DNA of 64,000 bases from Deltaproteobacteria bacterium (lineage in GTDB: Bacteria; Desulfobacterota; Deferrisomatia; Deferrisomatales; JACRMM01), in contig JACRMM010000025.1 in the NCBI GenBank assembly GCA_016214985.1, positions 113,501-177,500 on the forward strand, written 5' to 3'. Shown in pieces: positions 1-9,500 of the stretch; the first letter of the stretch is position 1; each line of letters opens with the position of its first letter. The translations under genes and the position numbers were made by a program. The notes under the pieces were generated by a model that saw only the letters and a list, made by a program, of their open reading frames with translations, was not told the origin of the DNA and made no database searches.

Positions 1-1497
1 GGGGGGCACCGCCTGGTCGACCCCCTGTTCCTTCTCGACGTTGCGCAGGGGCCTGGGCTTCTGGTCGGGCACGAAGACGGATCGTTCCCTCCCGCGAGGA
101 GCGGCCCGTTGGCGGACGGCGCGAGACTCGCGCTCCACCCTTTCCGGAGGCCGGGCCCTGGGCACGATCGAAACCTCCGGTCTCGGCAGTCTCGTGTCCC
201 TGGTGGGCCTGAGCTCCCGCACCGGCGGCCGGGCAATGACGACGGGACTGCCCCGACCCCGGTCGACGAACGGGTTCCTCGTCTCGCGGATTCGGTCCTG
301 GACGATCCTGCCGCGAAGGAAATTGTCCCTCCGGACGACGACCACGCCGTTCGCTGCCCGGCTGTTGACGTACACGTGAGTCACGTTGATCCGGGTGCTT
401 ATGGATACGTTGACGCTGTTCGGCCCGTAGTCGCCGTAGCCGTAGTAGAGCTCCCCGTGCCCGAGGGGCACCCAGCCGACGTCGTCATCGGTGATCGACC
501 AGGCCACGTAGCCCGGCGACCAGTGAGCCTGGCGCGGCGCGACCCAGAACCAGCCGAGGGAGGCCGAGTGGTTCCAACGGCCATAGTGGAACGGCGCGTA
601 CCAGGGATCGTAGGAGAGCCAGACGTAGTCCCCGGCGGACCAGACCCAGCGGCCGTTGGAGTAGGGGGACCACCCCGGCGCCGTAATCGGTGCCCAGACC
701 CAGCCGTACGGTGCATAGGTCACCCAGCGCCCGGAGCGGTCGAACTCGCGGGCGTAGGGTCCCATCTCCGGCGGAAGGTAGCGGGCGCTCGCGGCCGGCC
801 GGTCGTAGAACTCCGCCCGGGACTGGACCCACCGGTCCCAGGGGTCGGCGGGCGGCAGGAAGTCGAGGACGACCCGCCGATCGGGTCGCAGGTCGGCCAG
901 TTGGCCGCCGCGGACGGAGACAACCCCATCGGGGGTCTCGAGATCGAGGGAGCCTTCCACGACGCCGACCTGGGCGGAGCCGTCGGTCAGGGTGTTGACC
1001 CGAAACCGAGCCTCTCCGTATGCGCGCAGGGAAACGCCAGGCAGGTCGACCTGGAACACGGAGTCGGGCGCGCGCATCCGCCCGACGTCAAAGGAGGCCT
1101 CGCCCGAGACCAGAGCCATTTGAATCGTGTCGCCGCGCGGATCCCGCCGCAGATCGACGAGGTCCAACTCGGTCTGGTAGCTCAGCCAGGCCGTGGCCGG
1201 GCCGGGCAACCGGACCTCGATTTTGGCGTCGTCGCCGGCCCAGAGCCGGTCCCCGATGCGCAGTGAGAGGTTCGGGGTCAGGGCGGCCCACTCCTCGGTG
1301 TCGGTGCTCTGGAAGAGCGCGTCGCCAGTGAGGTAGGTCACGTAGGAGAGGCCCAGGCCCGCGGCGGGGTTGCCCTCGGGCTCGGAGCCCGGGGGGGCGC
1401 CCGGCCCGGCTCGGCCCATGTACTCGGCCGCCGGGGCTGCCAGGGGGAGCGCCAGGAGAGAGGAGAGGAGCAGCAGCCGAATCACGTTCCGCGTCAT
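1..1497 (-). CDS. FecR-like / DUF6600-type secreted protein, 3' end outside window
   Basis: Reading the minus strand from an ATG at 1497 gives 499 open codons that run off the left edge, so the C-terminus is missing. A clear ribosome site (AGGGAGGT) precedes the ATG. Residues 1-22 form a signal peptide (MTRNVIRLLLLSSLLALPLA). Residues about 45-190 read like a FecR-type beta domain (GDALFQS, LRIGDRLWAGDDAKIEV, VSGEASFDV). The next part is rich in Trp, Tyr and Gly (GPYAREFDRSGRWVTY, YGWVWAP, WYAPFHYGRW), the pattern of DUF6600 proteins of didermic bacteria. The tail is Arg/Pro-rich. It is probably an exported envelope protein of unknown role. It is divergent from hsdM and outside the restriction island. 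Confidence 0.75.
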   Translation of the reverse strand, partial: MTRNVIRLLLLSSLLALPLAAPAAEYMGRAGPGAPPGSEPEGNPAAGLGLSYVTYLTGDALFQSTDTEEWAALTPNLSLRIGDRLWAGDDAKIEVRLPGPATAWLSYQTELDLVDLRRDPRGDTIQMALVSGEASFDVGRMRAPDSVFQVDLPGVSLRAYGEARFRVNTLTDGSAQVGVVEGSLDLETPDGVVSVRGGQLADLRPDRRVVLDFLPPADPWDRWVQSRAEFYDRPAASARYLPPEMGPYAREFDRSGRWVTYAPYGWVWAPITAPGWSPYSNGRWVWSAGDYVWLSYDPWYAPFHYGRWNHSASLGWFWVAPRQAHWSPGYVAWSITDDDVGWVPLGHGELYYGYGDYGPNSVNVSISTRINVTHVYVNSRAANGVVVVRRDNFLRGRIVQDRIRETRNPFVDRGRGSPVVIARPPVRELRPTRDTRLPRPEVSIVPRARPPERVERESRAVRQRAAPRGRERSVFVPDQKPRPLRNVEKEQGVDQAVPP

Positions 1498-1817
1498 GTC
1501 GACCTCCCTGAAGCGATCCTCCGCGGGTGGGATGCGCGAGGGCAGAGGATGGTAGGAGCGAGAACCCTAGGGTGAAGCGCCGGGCGTCGGTGTCAAGTAT
1601 AGTATAGAAGGGGGGACGCCGCGTCGAATCGCCGGCGCTTGCGACCGTCTCGCTGGCAAGGATGCCGCCCTCTGGCGTATTCTCTGGCCCGTGCAGAGGA
1701 GGATGACGTGGGGGAGCGCGGATCGCGCGGATGAGTTGGGCCACTGTCGAGCGGAGATCCCGCTCCAGTGGCTCTTGTGTTTTTCGGCCGATGAGGTCGA
1801 TTTGATCGGAGGGTGTC
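1498..1817. other. Divergent intergenic region before hsdM
   Basis: These 320 bases separate the leftward FecR-like gene from hsdM. An AT-rich patch near 1590-1610 (tatagtata) could hold a promoter, but no well-spaced -35/-10 pair is convincing on either strand. A GGAGG at about 1808-1812 is the hsdM ribosome site. I see no gene. Confidence 0.4.
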
Positions 1818-3656
1818 GTGACGACGTCAGAGTGGATCCGACAGGGACGCAAGGCCAAGGGATGGATTCAGGCCACGCTGGGCGAGCAGGTCGGCGTCAG
1901 CCAGGTCCAGGTCTCGCTCTGGGAAACCGGGAAGGCGAGTCCGACTCCGGAGCAGCGCACTCGACTGGAATCGGCTCTTGGGGGAGGAGCTCCGACGATC
2001 GCCCGTGACGCGGAGCATCTCTCGCTTCCCGAACCGCCGCCCGAGCAGGCAGAATCCCCGAAGGAGAAACCTCCGCGGCGGAAGACGCGAGGCGCAGCTT
2101 CGGCACCCGTCGAACCCCCTGACAAGTCCCTGGAGTCCTGGATCTGGGACGCGGCCTGCTCCATCCGCGGCGCCAAGGATGCCGGCAAGTACAAGGACTA
2201 CATCCTCCCGCTCATCTTCACCAAGCGTCTCTGCGACGTCTTCGACGACGAGCTGAACCGCATCGCCGAGGAGGTCGGGGGCCGTGCGAAGGCGTTCCGG
2301 CTCGTACGGCACGACAAGAAGCTCGTCCGCTTCTACCTGCCTCTCGAGCCGAAGAGCCCAGACGACGCGGTCTGGTCCGTCATTCGCACCCTCTCGGACA
2401 AGATCGGCGAGCGCCTCACCACCCACCTGCGCGCCGTCGCCGACGCCAACCCGTTGCTCAAGGGCATCATCGACCGCGTCGACTTCAACGCCACCACCCA
2501 CGGCGTGCGCGACCTCGACGACGACCGCCTTTCGGCCCTCATCGAGAAGATCAGCGCCAAGCGGCTCGGCTTGAACGACGTCGAGCCCGACATCATCGGC
2601 CGCAGCTACGAGTACCTCATCCGGAAGTTCGCCGAGGGGGCGGGTCAGAGCGGCGGCGAGCTTTACACCCCGGCCGAGGTGGGCTTCGTCATGGCCCGCA
2701 TCATGGCTCCGGAGCCCGGCCTGGACGCCTACGACCCCACCTGCGGCTCCGCGGGGCTCCTGATCAAGCTCGACCTCGTCCTGCGCGAGCGCATGAAGGC
2801 TGCCGGCACGACCGCCTTCGCCCCGCTGAAGCTCTACGGCCAGGAGTACGAGCCGTCGAGCTGGGCCATGGCGAACATGAACATGATCATCCATGACATG
2901 GAAGGCCGCATCGAGATCGGCAACACCTTCAAGAACCCGAAGTTCCGAGCGGGCAACCGCCTTCAGACCTTCGACCGCGTCGTGGCGAACCCCATGTGGA
3001 ACCAGGACTGGTTCAAGGAGCAGGACTACGAGGCCGACCCCTTCGACCGCTTCCCCAAAGGCGCAGGCTACCCCGGCAACAAGGCCGACTGGGGCTGGAT
3101 GCAGCACATCCTCGCGAGCCTGAAGCCCCAGGGCCGCGCCGCCGTGGTCCTCGACACCGGCGCCGCCTCGCGGGGCTCGGGCAACGCCAACACCAACAAG
3201 GAGAAGGACGTCCGGCGTTGGTTCGTGGAGCAGGACGTCATCGAAGGCGTCCTCTACCTGCCGGAGAACCTCTTCTACAACACCACCGCCCCGGGCGTCG
3301 TCATCGTGCTCAACAAGGCCAAGCCGAAGAGCCGCGAGGGCAAGCTCTTCCTCCTGAACGCCAGCCGCGAGTTCGTGAAGGGCGACCCCAAGAACTACCT
3401 CCCCGACGACGCCGTCGTCCGCATCGCCGACGCCTTCACCGACTGGCGGGAGGTCGAGAAGTACTCCCGCATCGTCACCCGCGACGAGGTCGCCAAGAAC
3501 GACTTCAACATCTCCCCCAGCCGCTACATCCACACCGGCGATGCGGACGAGTACCGGCCCATCCCCGAGATCGTGGAGGAGTTGGAGGCGCTGGAGGCGG
3601 AGGCGCGAGAGACAGATGCGGCGCTGAAGGCGATTCTGGCGAGGTTAGGGGTATGA
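1818..3656 (+). CDS. hsdM: Type I restriction-modification methyltransferase HsdM with N-terminal HTH
   Basis: This 612-residue protein is the modification subunit of a type I system, transferring methyl groups from AdoMet to adenine N6. Residues 1-60 are an XRE-type helix-turn-helix (KAKGWIQATLGEQVGVSQVQ...SLWETGKASPTPEQ), unusual at the front of HsdM. A charged linker reaches about residue 105. The HsdM N-terminal helical domain follows (LESWIWDAACSIRGAKDAGK). The methyltransferase core has motif I DPTCGSAGLL at 306-315 and motif IV NPMW at 391-394, where NPPF/Y is commoner. The start is GTG with GGAGG upstream. HsdS (5302) and HsdR (11097) lie downstream on the same strand. The HTH suggests autoregulation, which is inference. 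Confidence 0.95.
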   Translation: MTTSEWIRQGRKAKGWIQATLGEQVGVSQVQVSLWETGKASPTPEQRTRLESALGGGAPTIARDAEHLSLPEPPPEQAESPKEKPPRRKTRGAASAPVEPPDKSLESWIWDAACSIRGAKDAGKYKDYILPLIFTKRLCDVFDDELNRIAEEVGGRAKAFRLVRHDKKLVRFYLPLEPKSPDDAVWSVIRTLSDKIGERLTTHLRAVADANPLLKGIIDRVDFNATTHGVRDLDDDRLSALIEKISAKRLGLNDVEPDIIGRSYEYLIRKFAEGAGQSGGELYTPAEVGFVMARIMAPEPGLDAYDPTCGSAGLLIKLDLVLRERMKAAGTTAFAPLKLYGQEYEPSSWAMANMNMIIHDMEGRIEIGNTFKNPKFRAGNRLQTFDRVVANPMWNQDWFKEQDYEADPFDRFPKGAGYPGNKADWGWMQHILASLKPQGRAAVVLDTGAASRGSGNANTNKEKDVRRWFVEQDVIEGVLYLPENLFYNTTAPGVVIVLNKAKPKSREGKLFLLNASREFVKGDPKNYLPDDAVVRIADAFTDWREVEKYSRIVTRDEVAKNDFNISPSRYIHTGDADEYRPIPEIVEELEALEAEARETDAALKAILARLGV

Positions 3657-3682
3657 CCCCGCCGGGTCGAAGTGGTATATAG

Positions 3683-3708
3683 AGTTATAAACGGATTCGT
3701 TTATAACT
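3683..3708. promoter_or_regulatory. Perfect AT-rich inverted repeat upstream of the ATPase gene
   Basis: Arms AGTTATAAACG (3683-3693) and CGTTTATAACT (3698-3708) match exactly around a 4-base GATT spacer. It lies 31 bases before the ATPase ATG and just after hsdM. It has no T-run and a weak AT stem, so an operator fits better than a terminator. The HTH of HsdM is one possible ligand (inference). Confidence 0.6.
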
Positions 3709-3738
3709 AGCTACAACTCGTCGACAGGGGGCTCGGCC

Positions 3739-4950
3739 ATGGACCCGATCAAGAACCCCTTCGCGCCTGGAGCCGGTGCACCTCCGCCCGAGATGGTCGG
3801 CCGAGACGGGGTGCTCGAACAGGCCCGCATCCTCTTCGCGCGCATCCAGCAAGGGCGACCGGAGAAGAGCCTGCTCCTCACCGGCCTTCGCGGCGTCGGC
3901 AAGACGGTCCTCCTGAACGAGATGGAGCGGCTTGCACAGGGCGAGGGCTACCGGACCATTCTCGTCGAAGCCCACGAGGAGAAGGCGCTGGCGGTCCTCC
4001 TTGCGCCGCACCTCCGGCGCCTCCTCTTCGACTTGAATCGCCTGGCCGGCGCGGGGGACAAGGTCCGGAGGGGGCTGGCGGTCCTCAAGGGGTTCATCGG
4101 CGCGATCAAAGTGACCGTGGCCGAGGTCGAGTTCGGCCTCGACATCGATCCTGAGCCCGGGACAGCTGACAGCGGCGACTTGGAGCTTGACCTGCCGAGC
4201 CTCTTCGCCGCCGTCGCCGAAGCCGCCCAGGACAGGCGCCAGGCCGTCGCCATCCTCATCGACGAGATCCAGTACCTGAGCCAAAGAGAGCTGAGCGCCC
4301 TCATCATGGCCATGCACCGGATGCAGCAGCGCCAACTCCCGTTGGTTCTTCTCGGCGCCGGGCTCCCGATCCTGCCCGGCCTCGCCGGCGAATCCAAGTC
4401 CTACGCCGAACGCCTCTTCGACTTCCCTGAAATCGGTGCCCTGTCCGAAGAGGACGCGGCCAAGGCGCTGCAGGACCCGGTCAGGACAGCCGGCGTCGCC
4501 TTCGAGGCTCCTGCCCTGACGGAGGTCTTTCGCCTGACCCTGGGCTATCCCTACTTTCTCCAGGAGTGGGGGTACCAGGCCTGGAACCGGGCGAACGCGA
4601 CGCCTATCGATCTACGCATCGTGACGGAAGCGAGCAGCACCGTGATCGCCCGGCTGGACCGGAACTTCTTCCGGGTCCGTTTCGACCGGCTGACACCCGG
4701 GGAGCGGAGGTTCCTGCGGGCGATGGCCCATCTCGGCCCCGGCCCCCAACGCACGAGCGACATCGCCGAGGTCCTCGGGACCAGGGTGGCGGGCCTTGGA
4801 CCCTGGAGGGCGAGGCTCATCAGGAAAGGTATGATCTACAGCCCGGCCTACGGCGAGATGGCCTTCACCGTGCCGCTCTTCGATAAGTTCATGCGGCGGG
4901 CCATCCCGGAGTTCACGCCGCAGGGGAATCGGACGGCGCACGATGGCTGA
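3739..4950 (+). CDS. AAA/Orc1-Cdc6-like ATPase inside the type I R-M island
   Basis: The 403-residue protein has a P-loop GLRGVGKT at residues 49-56 and a Walker B ILIDE at 172-176. After the ATPase core come a lid-like part (IGALSEEDAAKALQDPV) and a C-terminal region resembling a winged helix (LTPGERRFLRAMA, TSDIAEVLG). This is the layout of standalone archaeal-type/Orc1-like ATPases often found on mobile DNA. The substrate is unknown. Its stop overlaps the start of the zinc-ribbon gene at 4943, so the two are translationally coupled. It is not a standard type I component. A partner in defence or regulation is inferred from position only. Confidence 0.8.
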   Translation: MDPIKNPFAPGAGAPPPEMVGRDGVLEQARILFARIQQGRPEKSLLLTGLRGVGKTVLLNEMERLAQGEGYRTILVEAHEEKALAVLLAPHLRRLLFDLNRLAGAGDKVRRGLAVLKGFIGAIKVTVAEVEFGLDIDPEPGTADSGDLELDLPSLFAAVAEAAQDRRQAVAILIDEIQYLSQRELSALIMAMHRMQQRQLPLVLLGAGLPILPGLAGESKSYAERLFDFPEIGALSEEDAAKALQDPVRTAGVAFEAPALTEVFRLTLGYPYFLQEWGYQAWNRANATPIDLRIVTEASSTVIARLDRNFFRVRFDRLTPGERRFLRAMAHLGPGPQRTSDIAEVLGTRVAGLGPWRARLIRKGMIYSPAYGEMAFTVPLFDKFMRRAIPEFTPQGNRTAHDG

Positions 4951-5305
4951 GTCAACGGGCGCCCGGAAGAGACGAAGGCGGGGACCCATCGACCGCTTGG
5001 CCGAGGCCGTGCGCGAGCTCGAGAAGGTCAGACAGCAGGCGCGCGCGATGGGGCTTTTCGCCGAGGAACGCGAACTTCTCGAGTGCCCGAAGTGCGGCCT
5101 GTGGGAGGACGTCACGTGCGACGGTCTTCTGATTACCTACCCCAAGGACGACGAGGGCATGGCCGACAGCGGTCTGCGCTTCCGCGAGGTGAACGAAGAC
5201 ACATTCCGATGTCCCGCGTGCGGCAGCGAGTTCCGGCCACCTTTGGACCAGGGATTGACCGGGGAGTTCGCCCGTTCCACCGCTTTGCCAAAGGGCTCGG
5301 GATGA
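4943..5305 (+). CDS. Small zinc-ribbon protein coupled to the ATPase
   Basis: The product has 120 residues. The N-terminus is basic with a short helical stretch (IDRLAEAVRELEKVRQQARA). Two CxxC pairs follow, CPKCGLW and CPACGSEF, about 40 residues apart, consistent with one structural zinc site. It overlaps the ATPase gene by 8 bases, and its TGA overlaps the ATG of hsdS (ATGA), so three reading frames are chained. I do not recognise the family. A role as adaptor for the ATPase or HsdS is inference. Confidence 0.75.
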   Translation: MAESTGARKRRRRGPIDRLAEAVRELEKVRQQARAMGLFAEERELLECPKCGLWEDVTCDGLLITYPKDDEGMADSGLRFREVNEDTFRCPACGSEFRPPLDQGLTGEFARSTALPKGSG

Positions 5306-6528
5306 ATGCCGCCCGATGGAGAGTTGCGTCACTGGAGGAGGTCTGCGAGCCGCCCCAATATGGCTACACGGCGTCTGCCGAGGACAAGGGGAATGTCCGT
5401 TTCCTGCGAATCACGGACATAACCGAATCCGGGGTGAAATGGCCGGCTGTGCCATTCTGCGAGTGCCCTTCAGACCTGCTGCCCAAGTACCAACTGGCCT
5501 CAGGTGACATCGTCTTTGCTCGAATCGGTGCGACAACCGGCAAGAGCTATCTCATCACCAATCCCCCGTCATCCGTTTTCGCGTCGTATCTGATTCGCGT
5601 TCGCTGCAAGAGCGAGATCGATCCGGCGTTCCTGAGCATGTTCTTCCGTTCTAACGACTATTGGCGGCAGGTCGACGCTCAGAAGGACACGAACCTCAAG
5701 AAGGGTGTCAACGGGTCCATACTCAAGACCCTCCGGGTTCCTCTCCCGCCCCTCCCCGAGCAGCGGAAGATCGCGGGGGTGTTGGGGGTGGTGCAGCGGG
5801 CGATGGAGCAGCAGGAGCGACTGCTGGCGCTGACCGCCGAGTTGAAGAAAGCGCTCCTGCACCAGCTCTTCACCGCCGGCCTCCGCGGCGAACCCCAGAA
5901 GGAGACCGAGATCGGGTTGGTGCCGGAGAGTTGGGAGGTGAAACGGCTCGAGGAGGTAGCCTTGATCATAATGGGTCAAAGTCCGGATGGGGACAGCTAC
6001 AATGTGGACGGGACGGGCGTGCCGCTCATCAACGGTCCCGTGGAGTTTGGCCCGAATCCGTTATCAAAAACGCTGGAGGCGAAGTTCACCACGAGGCCAA
6101 CAAAGTGTTGCGAGCAAGGCGACCTCATTCTTTGTGTACGCGGATCGACCACGGGGAGGACGAACATAGCCAAGGGCCGCGCTTGTATCGGTCGCGGTGT
6201 CGCCGCAATCAGAGCCACCGGCAATCAGGAATACCTGAATCAGTTTGTTGCAAGCATCCGCGGACGTATCTACGCCATGGGCACAGGCACCACTTTCCCG
6301 AACGTATCCGGAAGCCAGATTAGGGAGATTCTCGTTGCTGTTCCGCCGCTGAAAGTACAGTCAGAGATTGGCAGCATTCTGGCGAGCATTGACCACAAAC
6401 ACGAACTGTTGGAACGAAAACATGCCAGTCTCACCGCGCTCTTCCGCACCCTCCTGCACCAGCTGATGACGGCAGAGCTCCGCGTCCGCGACCTCGACCC
6501 ACCCCTTCTATCCGACTCGACAGAGTAG
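5302..6528 (+). CDS. hsdS: Type I restriction-modification specificity subunit HsdS
   Basis: The product has 408 residues with two target-recognition domains separated by conserved helices. The first ends in PLPPLPEQRKIAGVLGVVQR followed by the helix ending LLHQLFTAGLRG. The second begins VPESWEVKRLEEVALI and ends with a matching helix ending LLHQLMTAELR. This two-TRD, two-spacer design reads a bipartite DNA site. The ATG at 5302 overlaps the previous stop. An upstream in-frame ATG at 5083 would fuse antisense-looking sequence from the zinc-ribbon gene and is rejected. Base composition drops towards AT in the TRDs, as expected for exchanged specificity domains. Confidence 0.93.
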   Translation: MNAARWRVASLEEVCEPPQYGYTASAEDKGNVRFLRITDITESGVKWPAVPFCECPSDLLPKYQLASGDIVFARIGATTGKSYLITNPPSSVFASYLIRVRCKSEIDPAFLSMFFRSNDYWRQVDAQKDTNLKKGVNGSILKTLRVPLPPLPEQRKIAGVLGVVQRAMEQQERLLALTAELKKALLHQLFTAGLRGEPQKETEIGLVPESWEVKRLEEVALIIMGQSPDGDSYNVDGTGVPLINGPVEFGPNPLSKTLEAKFTTRPTKCCEQGDLILCVRGSTTGRTNIAKGRACIGRGVAAIRATGNQEYLNQFVASIRGRIYAMGTGTTFPNVSGSQIREILVAVPPLKVQSEIGSILASIDHKHELLERKHASLTALFRTLLHQLMTAELRVRDLDPPLLSDSTE

Positions 6529-6534
6529 TGCGCA

Positions 6535-9500
6535 ATGGGAAGAAAGGCGCAGCAGTCAACGCACGCGAAACCGCCCTGGTCCATCGCGTCCCTGCTCCGA
6601 AAGGAAGAGGCCGACTGGGCCAGGCGCAATGACCTTCGTCGCCGTCTCCGACACCACTGGTTTGATCGGGAGATACTGAAGGGAGGAGAACACCCGATTC
6701 GTTACGCGTTTTCCCTTGCGATACTGCTTGTATCTGCAATTGTGCTTGGGCATGCACTTCCAAAAGAATGGTTCACTGCATATCCATCCGTCTGGGCGGA
6801 TGCTGAAAAACTCAACTACTTCACTTCGCTCTGGAATGTTCAGGCGACCATTGCTGCCTTGGTCTACCCGTTTGTAATATCGTTTGTTGCGCTACTGCTA
6901 CAACGCAAGCCATCATCAAAGGCGTTCCTACAAATTTACCTTGTGGACTCTGGCGGCTTGGTTGCTGGAATGAGTTCCATGTTCTTGGTCCTAGCTATGT
7001 CAGTCCAGTACGTGATGCTTACGGCGTACTCTCTTGGGTCGGCAGTAACCTGGGTTGCTGTCGACGCAATTTGGTTCATGTACAACGTGGTGCTTACCCT
7101 CTGGTTTCTGTTCCGTACGGTTGAGTTCCTTCGTTCGGATTTCCAGATGGAGGTCGTCAAGCGCTACGCAGCCAACGTGGCTCTGCCTAGAGAGATTGCA
7201 CACCTCTTGCGCTTCCAGGTCTTCGCAAGGGCACAGAAGGAGGGCTGGATTCCAGGTCCAAGCTATCTTGACGACGAGGCCGAAGGACAACCGCAGGTGC
7301 TGATGCACTCGTTCGGGGCCGGCATGGGTGACGTGTCAGTTGAGAGGTACCTGCAAGAACAGTCGCGACTGACAAACGTCTTCCTATGGCCACTCCGACT
7401 TGTCGTCGCGGGTTGGTTGAAGAAGGCCCGCCAACAACACGCCATTCAATCCTCTGGACCCTCCAAGAGCGTGAAGTCCCCATTACTCGTATTCCCGCTT
7501 CTTCCCGGAAGCACGTACGAGGCTGGAGTTGTACTGGCCAGGGTTGAGGGGGGGCCGAACCTCACACCATGGCATCGTCTTCTGGTGCGATTGAGCTTCC
7601 GATTCACGCCTTTTCGCCTTGAACGTCGACACGTAACCTTAACCGAAATCCTCGCTGACCTTGAAACCGATGCACGAGTATCCGCTGGGACTGGCGATGT
7701 TGCGACCTTCGAAGAAGGCTATCGCCGCATTACAGGAATGCACGAAACACTTATTGGAGCGAGTCTAACCAAAGAAGCAGACGGCAACATGGGAAGCTTG
7801 GCTCTCGTTCCCGATGTATTGAAGTTTGCAGACCGCCCGGTACACGTGCATTGGGCGGACTCATATCGATCCCTCTTTGATGCTTCTACGTCCATTTTGC
7901 CGAAAGAGACGAGGCCTATTCGACGGCTTTGTTACGTCGTTCAGCACCTCGATGGTCCCGAGCTGAGACGATCCCCGGCCGATATCCGAGACCGAATTCT
8001 ATTGCTGCCCACTCAGCTCATGTTCGCGCTCGGGAACTGGTGGTCCGAGCGGCTAGAAGAACAAGAACAGGGCGTCTTGCAGCACGACGCCAACGGTGCC
8101 GCCGTGCTGCGCCCTCCCCTGCAGGGGGCATACGAAGGGGCGCTCTTGCATCTTGTGAGTGGCTGGGATTCTGCGCGGGGAGTTGTCGCAGACATCCCAG
8201 GCCGCGACGACAGGTTCATCTGGGCAAACGTGGAGGAGTTGCTCAAGCTTAACGCCAGACATGTCAATGAAACCTGTCTCATGCTCTTACGAGCAGTGGC
8301 GCGGGGAGACCAGATTGCCGCCGAGTGGTTGGCCGACATCCTCTCGAAATGGTGGGCCACTGCCTCAGGGTACGACGACGAACCAATTGTCCTGTATGGG
8401 AAGACGGATTTCATAACGGCGGAAGCGCTGTTCTCGGAATGGGACGCTGCCGAACAGTCTCTCGGCATTGATGACAACGACCGACGGTTCATTGGTCAAG
8501 ACAGACCGGAGCTGCAAAGGCACGTATTCCTCGCTGCACTAAAGAATTACTGGCGCGACATCCGCCTGTTGACGCTCGAAATCCTTGTTTCGTGGGCCGG
8601 GAGTGAAGGGCCCCGCCTTAGCGAGCGCTCGTTGGCGACGTACGTCGCGGGTGGTCTCCTGACAGGACGGCAATGGCGTCCTGGAGGTCGTACAGAAGAA
8701 CCTCTGAGCGACCTGACGGCGACTGACTACCTGACCGCAAAAGCCCGTCAGTACGGGGCGGACAGCGGGTACCGGCAAGGATACGTGGCGCGACTCGATG
8801 CGTTCGTGGAAAGCGCAAAGGACATCCTTCGACCTCCCATGGTGCCGGGAAGAATATATTCCTCCTCGGGGGCCGATGATGTCGAATCCCTTCAAGATGC
8901 TCAACTTGCCGTGTTCGTAATCCTTTCGGGAAGGGATTGGCGTCCAGGAGAGTCGCTCAGGCGCCAATTGGCCATCTGGACGTCATCAAGCTTCCGATCA
9001 ACTAATCAGGTCAAACATCGGGTCGAGGCTATGGGGCAGCGGCTGGTTGCGGTTGGAGATAGCCTGTGTCCCGAACTGGTCGATCGACTCCTGTCATCGA
9101 CAGGCAAGACACACACGAGGCCCGAAGGATTAGCCAGAACTCGAGACGCCATTAGCGCCATATGCCGTGAGATTGAGGACCTTCAGAGTAATGCAGTTGC
9201 TGGCGCCCAGGTGAGCACGCGAAGACTCGCGGCGATGGAAGAGGCGGCCTCGGAGCGGGGCTTCTCGGTGGAGACTGGAAAGTTTCCTCTCCAACTCTTT
9301 GCGGCGCTGACCTATCAAGACACTCCGCAGGAACCGTTTACTCTGATCTTCTCGAAGCTTCGAAAGGGCGAGTTCACCGACGTGGAAATGGCGCAACGCG
9401 CTGTAAATGAACGAGAGCACTACGCCGAGACCATCGCGAGGCACGTTGGGGTACTGCTATTGGCAGATGTCATACGCAAGAGCGAAACAAGGGATGTACT

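Noticed and set aside
1827..3533. 568-residue open frame antisense to hsdM
   Set aside because: Composition is Val/Asp/Glu/Arg-rich mirror of the hsdM third-position GC. No motif, while hsdM on the other strand is clear.
5083..5301. Upstream in-frame extension of hsdS
   Set aside because: It overlaps the zinc-ribbon gene in another frame and does not resemble HsdS. ATG 5302 gives a clean ATGA junction.
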